This document shows, one piece after another, positions 58,282-64,000 of a stretch of DNA of 64,000 bases (within the stretch, counting starts at the first letter, position 1; the number at the start of each line of letters is the position of its first letter). This DNA is from Candidatus Ichthyocystis hellenicum (GTDB lineage Bacteria > Pseudomonadota > Gammaproteobacteria > Burkholderiales > 2013Ark19i), in contig NZ_LN906597.1 in NCBI RefSeq assembly GCF_001460935.1, forward strand, positions 1,023,286 through 1,087,285, read 5' to 3'. The position numbers and the translations under genes were made by a program. The notes beneath the pieces were generated by a model. It ran no database searches and was not told the DNA's origin. It saw only the letters and a list, made by a program, of their open reading frames with translations.

Positions 58282-59115
58282 CTAGGAAGTTATTAGATTA
58301 ATTGTAGGCCAGAGGTGATAGAAGTGGTGAACTGGACCAGATCCTTTTCCTACGCTATTTTTTTCCCCATTCTTTATGGCCATATGGATGTATTGTTTTG
58401 CTTTTTTGCACGCCGCTTCTACATCCAGTCCCAGTGCCAATCCCGATGTTATGGCGGCTGACATCGTACATCCAGTTCCGTGGGTGTTTTTTGTGGGTAT
58501 GCGCTCACCATGCAGAACAGTGACTTCTTTTTGTACCGGGCAGTATAGCCAGTCGTCACATAATTCATTCTTATCGTGACCGCCTTTCAACAGTATATAG
58601 CCTGAAGCATACTGCACGAGACTTTTCATTATCTCAGACTTTTCTGTAACTTCTTTTTTTCCTACTAGGCGTGCAGCTTCCAATCTATTGGGAGTGATGA
58701 TAGTAGCTAGTGGAATTAGTTCATATTTTAGGGCGTCTATTGCATCTTCTTTTAGGAGTATATCACCTGATTTAGCATACATTACTGGGTCAAGGACGAC
58801 AGGAATATTTTTTGCTCGATGAGAAATGAAACTAGATACTAACTCTATTATTTCTCCCGAAAAAAGCATACCAATTTTTATACTATCTGGTTGAATATCA
58901 TCGAAAATAGCCTCGAGTTGGTCAGATATCGATGATAGAGGAAGTTCATAACATCGTCGTACCCCCATAGTGTTTTGGACTGGCAGGGCAGTTATTACAG
59001 TCATACCATAGCAACCCCATGCTGAGAATGTTTTCAGGTCTGCTTGTAGTCCAGCTCCCCCAGACCCGTCAAAACCAGCTATGGATAAGCACTTACGGTA
59101 ATTAGTTACTGACAT
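58282..59115 (-). CDS. thiD: Hydroxymethylpyrimidine/phosphomethylpyrimidine kinase
   Basis: 277 residues, normal length. ThiD phosphorylates hydroxymethylpyrimidine twice to give HMP-diphosphate for thiamine synthesis. Ribokinase-fold motifs are SIAGFDGSGGAGLQADLKTF (about residues 11-30), a conserved ALPVQNTMGV, VVLDPVMYAKSG, and the anion-hole motif NTHGTGCTMSAAI near the C-terminus. It is the last gene of the minus-strand thiE-thiM-thiD group, 93 bases after thiM. Confidence 0.96.
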   Translation of the reverse strand: MSVTNYRKCLSIAGFDGSGGAGLQADLKTFSAWGCYGMTVITALPVQNTMGVRRCYELPLSSISDQLEAIFDDIQPDSIKIGMLFSGEIIELVSSFISHRAKNIPVVLDPVMYAKSGDILLKEDAIDALKYELIPLATIITPNRLEAARLVGKKEVTEKSEIMKSLVQYASGYILLKGGHDKNELCDDWLYCPVQKEVTVLHGERIPTKNTHGTGCTMSAAITSGLALGLDVEAACKKAKQYIHMAIKNGEKNSVGKGSGPVHHFYHLWPTINLITS

Positions 59116-59208
59116 ATAGATACTCCCTCATTACGATGCAGCAACAAACCATAAATTTCCATTTTGTCTGTGGTGTTATCGTAGTTTGCGCAACACAACA
59201 AAATCACC

Positions 59209-60006
59209 CTAGAATGATAACATTTCTGCCTCTGACATAGAACTAAGAATATCTATGAAGTGACACCTGAAGCTTCCAGGTAGATTTGATTTTTTGGCTG
59301 CGTATTGTCCGCACATAGAAAAGTATGCGGTTGCAGCATGTGACGCTTCTGTATAGTTTCCAGATATAGCACAAAATGCAGAAATAATTGATGACAGGGC
59401 GCATCCCATTCCAGTTATGGATCTCATGATAGGGGATCCAAACGATACTCGTGATACTGCTTCCGTATTGATTATGTAGTCATCTTTACCTGTTACAACT
59501 ACTGTAATGCCATTGATTCTTGAAAAATAATGCACTAACGACAACAGGTTGTCTATGTTTCTACACGATGACGAGTCCACTCCTTTTTTTACTGAGTTCT
59601 CCGGTGGTGCTTCTACAATTGCTGCTATCTCGTCTGCGTTACCTCGAATAACGTTAGAAAATCCTATAAAGCTTTTGGCCGCTTTAGTTCTTATTAGAGT
59701 AAATCCTGCTCCAACTGGGTCTAGTACTACAGGTTTTTGTAGCTTATTAGCTATTATTGCAGCCTGGTGCATGAGCTCAAATAAAGCTTCATTGATTGTT
59801 CCTATGTTTATGTACAGAGCTTGACTTTGACTAATGATATCTGCTGTTTCCCTTGGATCTTGATACATTATAGGGGAGGCCCCAATTGCCAATAGTGAGT
59901 TTGCTACAAACTCGTTGGTAACGGAGTTTGTAATGCATGCCACAATAGGTCGAGAAGATCGTATGGACTGAACATAATTTATTGTACGTTCCGCGCAGAA
60001 AATCAC
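59209..60006 (-). CDS. thiM: Hydroxyethylthiazole kinase
   Basis: 265 residues from a GTG at 60006. ThiM phosphorylates scavenged 4-methyl-5-(2-hydroxyethyl)thiazole. Motifs seen are VACITNSVTNEFVANSLLAIGASPIM (N-terminal substrate site), VVLDPVGAG, NVIRGNADEI, and SITGMGCALSSIISAF as the anion hole with its catalytic cysteine. It starts 17 bases after the thiE stop, so the two are probably co-transcribed. Its presence points to salvage of the thiazole half rather than synthesis. Confidence 0.95.
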   Translation of the reverse strand: MIFCAERTINYVQSIRSSRPIVACITNSVTNEFVANSLLAIGASPIMYQDPRETADIISQSQALYINIGTINEALFELMHQAAIIANKLQKPVVLDPVGAGFTLIRTKAAKSFIGFSNVIRGNADEIAAIVEAPPENSVKKGVDSSSCRNIDNLLSLVHYFSRINGITVVVTGKDDYIINTEAVSRVSFGSPIMRSITGMGCALSSIISAFCAISGNYTEASHAATAYFSMCGQYAAKKSNLPGSFRCHFIDILSSMSEAEMLSF

Positions 60007-60023
60007 TTCTGATCCGTAAAAAA

Positions 60024-60674
60024 TTAACTAATACCAATTTTATCATGGTTGTTGGTAAGAAGTCTTAATCTTTGAATGGTTTGCTCAAGATGTCTTGATG
60101 TATGCAGGCAGTTTATGCATGCTATTCCTTGTGCTCCGGAAGCAAATATATCATGTGCGTTATTCTCTGTAATTCCACCTATGGCAATAATGGTGTGATT
60201 TGATAGTCTTGCTAGTTTGGCAAACGTTTCTATTCCTATTGCCGGTGTTTCTGGTTTATTGGGTGTTTGGAAGATAGGACCTATTCCTACGTAATCTATG
60301 GGTAATTCTTGAGATGATATTAGCTGTTCTTCATTACATACTGACAGACCAATAATTTTGTCAGGACCAAGTTGTTTGCGAGCTTCTATTGCATGTATAT
60401 CTGTTTGTCCGATGTGAACTCCATCGGCATTAATGTCTTTACAAACATGAATATTGTCATTAATTATCAGTGGTATGTTTAATTTTTGCAAACATGACAG
60501 AAAGAGTTGGCCTATTTCTACAAAGGTTTCTGAGTCAATGTTTTTTGCTCTGAGCTGAACACATGTTACCCCATATTCTACGCAACGGCACACAAACTGC
60601 AGATATTGGGTAATGTCGTTAACTTGTAATTTTGTTACCAAAATCAGACGCATTTTATCATCTATAGTTGACAT
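60024..60674 (-). CDS. thiE: Thiamine-phosphate synthase
   Basis: About 216 residues from the ATG at 60674 (MSTIDDKMRLILVT). The open frame back to a TTG at 60782 gives an atypical extension. ThiE joins HMP-diphosphate (from ThiD) and thiazole phosphate (from ThiM) to make thiamine phosphate. A TIM barrel with VQLRAKN, LIINDNIHVCKDINADGVHIGQ, GLSVCNEEQ, YVGIGPIFQTPNKP and IAIGGITENN is clear. It is the first gene of the thi group. I found no TPP riboswitch signature upstream. Confidence 0.95.
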   Translation of the reverse strand: MSTIDDKMRLILVTKLQVNDITQYLQFVCRCVEYGVTCVQLRAKNIDSETFVEIGQLFLSCLQKLNIPLIINDNIHVCKDINADGVHIGQTDIHAIEARKQLGPDKIIGLSVCNEEQLISSQELPIDYVGIGPIFQTPNKPETPAIGIETFAKLARLSNHTIIAIGGITENNAHDIFASGAQGIACINCLHTSRHLEQTIQRLRLLTNNHDKIGIS

Positions 60675-60782
60675 ATGGTACTCATGAGTCTGCGGAGAAT
60701 AAAAAAATATTCCCTTGATTGGTCCAATCTTTATACTTACGTAGCTGTTATCTTTACTTAGATGCCTATGATACGCAACCAA

Positions 60783-61808
60783 TAGTTTTATGTATAAGCC
60801 TATGAAGTAAAAATAATAAATGTAATTAATAACGAAATTATCAATTTCCAGTGATTACCTCACTAAAAACGTATTATTGGTGGTAATTGTACCGATATTG
60901 ATACTTTTTGACACTTTACCTTTGTGATTCAGGTGTTTTCTAATACCGATACTAGGTAATTTCATTACCCATAATGTTATTGGAATGTATTTTCCTAAAT
61001 CATTAAAAGCTTCTAAACTTTAATTACTCTTTATTGTTAGATATGACGACCAAACATGCGTAAACCTTATATAAAAAATTATGAAAAACAGGTGATAGCG
61101 TAATTATTAATTCATCTAATAAGTACTATTTTTTTCTGCTGTTATTCTATTAACTCGGCTAAATATGTATTCATATCAAATTTTATTCATCGAAGTTAAG
61201 AACTGAGTTTATATTTCATAAGTTAAGTCTTGATGTAATCATTGGCAGGTATATGGTTAATTATGATCCTATATGTCATATTGCTAATCATTTTATGAAT
61301 TAGTAATTATATATTTAGTTTGTACTAGTGTTTGCGCTTTCTAGTACAAGGATTGAAGATTAATTCATAAAATATTTTCAATATGATGTTTGTTGTGGCA
61401 CATGGTTCTAACTCATTAACTTGAAGTGACAAAATGATTGCAGACATAACTTTAAATAATAATTTAGTCATGTTTTTGTAATTATGCTTGGATAATTGTG
61501 TAAATATGCCTAGATAATTGTATGTATACTATTCTATTTTTACGTTAGATCTAATTGATTTGTCATTACTGGTTATCTTTGATCTTTTGATATGCTAATG
61601 ATGTAATAATTGCCAGCGTTGTGGTGCCAATTAATATATTAACATACAATTTCTCTCCTATATCGGTTTGGCACTGATTAGTGTGTCTTGTGTTGGTTTC
61701 CAGGTGTGTGTTTTGTGAGGGCAGTGTTTTGTGTGTGTAAGGACTTTAGTTTATTTCAAAAACACAAAAGAGCAATTCAGGGATCATGAGATTAGGGCTT
61801 GTAATTTT
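60783..61808. other. AT-rich non-coding region with a short direct repeat
   Basis: About 1 kb without a supported gene. Two adjacent imperfect 22-base units (TATGCTTGGATAATTG and TATGCCTAGATAATTG) lie at 61483-61526. Upstream codons in frame with the following pseudogene can be read from about 61735, with a TTG as a possible old start. Composition returns to the AT-rich accessory type. Confidence 0.5.
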
Positions 61809-62284
61809 ATGGCATATGATGGCTCTTACCTATCAGGATCTGGTCCTTATGGGCATTGACTGAAGGATTTAAGCGTCTTCTAGAATCTGGGGAAAGGGTA
61901 AAGTTTGCCGTATTTAGCAGGGGGGTGTTTATAGGCAGAACTAATATTTCTCATGCATCTATTGCTGGTTTTCAGCAAGTCATAACTGCCGGACATGCAG
62001 TATGTGTGTGTACCGCAAATTCTTACAGTGAAATGCAGTGCTTTAAAGAAATCCGTAGCTTGGAAATTGACAATGAAACGGGACACTACCAAGTAACTAC
62101 TGACTGTCTTAAGAAGGCTGTTCATCACTTTGACTCTATAGGGTACAAAGTGTCCGTAGTAAAGAATTGGTTAACTGGGGAAGAGGTGGATTTTGGCTCA
62201 TCGCGCGTGCAATTGAATCATGGCCATGACAATAGGAATTTGTACTTTTTTCCTCATGAGTGGTGTAAATTGCAAAGTTTTTAG
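61809..62284 (+). pseudogene. Duplicated unknown gene, copy 1, frameshifted
   Basis: The frame starting MAYDGSYLSGSGPYGH hits a stop at about 61857. The family frame resumes one base off as TEGFKRLLESGERVKFA and continues to 62284, ending NLYFFPHEWCKLQSF. Copy 2 at 63013 reads MAYGSDYLSGCGPYGQSTEGFKRLL without interruption, so copy 1 has lost one base near 61850 (TATGGGCATTGACTG against TATGGGCAATCTACAG). The remaining frame could only be expressed from a TTG at 61856. The domain (FIGR.NISHA.IA.FQQVI, then DNETGHY, then D.IGY.V...K.W.TG..VDF) is not one I recognise. Function unknown. Confidence 0.75.
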
Positions 62285-63012
62285 TTGCAGTTCATTGTTA
62301 AAGGCGTTGGATTATAATTCACCCAGTTTGTTAAGACATGGGGCTAATACAGATAATTTTGAATGTTGTTATATCGATAGATTTTTGTTGTAATTGGTAT
62401 TTTTGATAATACTTTTCCTTTTATTCGTGGCTGATATATTGTTTAACATTATGGATGCGGTTAGGGAAATTATTATTTGGTATGAATTTTCCACGATTAA
62501 CCGATTTTGTTAAAGACATCCAATACATTTAGAAAAATACATACTCATTTGTTGCCCTGAGCGGTGCGTTTTCCATTTTGATGTGTACAGGCGATACTTG
62601 CATTTCTCAGTTCATATTACCACATATTGTTTTTTACTTAAGCGCTTCATTAAGGCAAGAACAAGTATGAGATGTACTTGTTATCGAAGCTTTGACCATA
62701 ACTTTACCGTTACGATCGACGGTAAAAAATTGTATAAACGTCAATCTCACCCCATATATGATCAAATGTGTGAAATATCTTTGTTTTACTATAAGATTTA
62801 ATCACTGTATAACAGCGACCGCAAACCAAATAGTTGCCTATAAAATATCTACTGATACACAATATATGGTTTATTAACATTTTAATAGCAATTATTTACA
62901 TTTATATATTTATAATGTGTTATTAGTAAATTATTGTTTAATATCAATATGTTGACTAAAATTTTATTTTTATGTAGATTGCTGTTGAAAACAGTGTTTA
63001 TTTTAAGGAGTA
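62285..63012. other. Spacer between the two duplicated genes, with inverted repeats
   Basis: There is no convincing gene; the 72- and 61-codon frames near 62583-62877 overlap each other and lack support. Two inverted repeats stand close together: ACAAGTA...TACTTGT near 62664-62684 and TTTACCGT-(8)-ACGGTAAA at 62703-62726. They could be regulatory or processing stems, but the purpose is unknown. Confidence 0.45.
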
Positions 63013-63552
63013 ATGTTTTTCCGCTTAGGTAAGGGGAAAATTGTGAGTTCATGTCATATACAAGTATTTGAAAATAAAATGGAAGAATATAAAAATGAGG
63101 AAATTGTAAACTGTAATCTTATGGCTTACGGAAGTGATTATCTGAGCGGCTGTGGTCCTTATGGGCAATCTACAGAAGGATTTAAGCGTCTTCTAGAATC
63201 TGGGGAAAGGGTAAAGTTTGCCATACATGAAAAAGGTATTTTTATTGGCAGAGCTAATATTTCTCATGCATGTATTGCTAGTTTTCAGCAAGTTATTTCC
63301 TCAGGTCATGTGATGTGCCAGAAAGTTGTTGCAGAATCGGTAGAAGTTGTTGCAGAATCGGCAGATTCAGGAAAAAAACCAGAGGATTATGAGCTAAGAT
63401 TGTTACTTGATAATGAAACTGGGCACTACAGAATGCCTGTAAGTTCTCTCGTTGTAGCAATTTCTCGCTTCGAATCTATAGGATACGCCGTGGATTTGTT
63501 GAAAGATTGGGTAACTGGTCTACCTGTAGATTTTAGCTCGGAGTGTGTATAA
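63013..63552 (+). CDS. Duplicated unknown gene, copy 2, probably C-terminally truncated
   Basis: 179 residues from the ATG at 63013, or 169 from a GTG at 63043 that has AAGGGG six bases upstream. It shares long identical stretches with copy 1 (about 45 bases around TEGFKRLLESGERVKFA are identical) and the order FIGRANISHACIASFQQVI, DNETGHY, DLLKDWVTG, VDF. It contains a small internal duplication (VVAESVE/VVAESAD). It stops at ECV, but the same frame beyond the TAA continues for 23 codons as PNLDTDDIDLYFLSHE and so on to a TAA at 63622-63624, matching the end of copy 1. The TAA aligns with a Gln codon of copy 1. So this copy has probably lost its last residues. No known domain; function unknown. 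Confidence 0.7.
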   Translation: MFFRLGKGKIVSSCHIQVFENKMEEYKNEEIVNCNLMAYGSDYLSGCGPYGQSTEGFKRLLESGERVKFAIHEKGIFIGRANISHACIASFQQVISSGHVMCQKVVAESVEVVAESADSGKKPEDYELRLLLDNETGHYRMPVSSLVVAISRFESIGYAVDLLKDWVTGLPVDFSSECV

Positions 63553-63624
63553 CCAAATCTGGACACAGACGATATAGATTTGTATTTCTTGTCGCATGAG
63601 ATACGCAACTTGAGAATTGTTTAA

Positions 63625-64000
63625 TCGCAAGTTCTGCGTTTTATTGCATTAAAGTAGTTGTGTGACCTATTGGTGCTGGGGATGAACATCATCGTTATTT
63701 GTACCAACAACACGTTCGACGGGTATATATTTATAACTAAACAACGAAACAACATAAATAAGTGTTGTAAGTAGAGTTATCAAATAAAGATGAACAAATA
63801 ACCGACCTATTACCTAAATACTAAGCGTAATTTATTTTCAGGCATGCCTTGTTGTGGCTATTGACTTATTTCATATGTGATATGAATATTTATACTAATA
63901 TGGAATGTAGATTTGTTAAAGTATCTTTGATTTGTCATCGATGGACAATCATCCCTGGGTATCCATTTGGAATGCGTTCGTTATTTATATTTACTATATT
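63625..64000. other. Non-coding window end
   Basis: About 375 AT-rich bases with no supported gene or RNA on either strand. Confidence 0.5.

Noticed and set aside
60675..60850. Possible TPP riboswitch before thiE
   Set aside because: I looked for the CTGAGA and related core motifs on the minus strand and did not find them.
62583..62877. Two short overlapping plus-strand frames (72 and 61 codons)
   Set aside because: They overlap each other, have no binding site and no homology, and contain the inverted repeats.

Overview
The window comes from a low-GC bacterium. The conserved block at 47-61 kb (rlmB, nadE, a Leu tRNA, smr, trxB, a Crp/Fnr regulator, ftsK, lolA, serS, mltF, grxD, thiD/thiM/thiE) has sequence motifs and a trxB/ftsK/lolA/serS neighbourhood that fit a betaproteobacterium. 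Huge tandem paralogs, decayed copies, long non-coding spacers and scavenging-type thiamine genes suggest a host-associated, probably intracellular organism. From memory, the fish epitheliocystis agents (Candidatus Ichthyocystis) are betaproteobacteria with large expansions of lineage-specific genes; that assignment is inference and was not tested.

Region 1 (1-38.8 kb) is a same-strand tandem array of ten large CDSs (721 to about 1,650 codons, the first cut by the window edge) plus one clearly decayed copy. I recognise no known domain. All share an N-terminal region with an FFQ..A...GY motif, an R.MTY.EME..F.....T.LER.I block and a HPAAF motif. This is followed by one to six copies of a roughly 130-170-residue, probably all-helical module and then by one of two or more alternative C-terminal modules. 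The number, type and order of modules differ from gene to gene, so the array has evolved by gene duplication, internal block duplication and loss. A 41-codon single-membrane-span gene with an excellent ribosome binding site overlaps the end of the first large gene. A TTTACC repeat of about 21 units sits beside the decayed copy.

Region 2 (38.8-47 kb) carries two unrelated-looking or divergent proteins with strong tandem repeats. One is a Thr-rich, mucin-like protein with eleven 15-residue repeats and a C-terminal membrane span. The other is a 1,436-residue protein with four separate in-frame low-complexity tracts and helical modules that look like distant relatives of the array.

Region 3 (47-60.8 kb) is dense, higher in G+C and housekeeping. 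rlmB (+) converges on and overlaps the minus-strand group trxB-smr-tRNA-Leu-nadE. A plus-strand run crp/fnr-ftsK-lolA-serS follows, then minus-strand mltF, grxD and the thiE-thiM-thiD salvage operon. NadE appears to have lost the cysteine of its glutaminase domain.

Region 4 (60.8-64 kb) returns to sparse accessory DNA. It holds a duplicated unknown gene whose two copies carry different lesions: a frameshift near the N-terminus in the first, and a stop codon near the C-terminus in the second.
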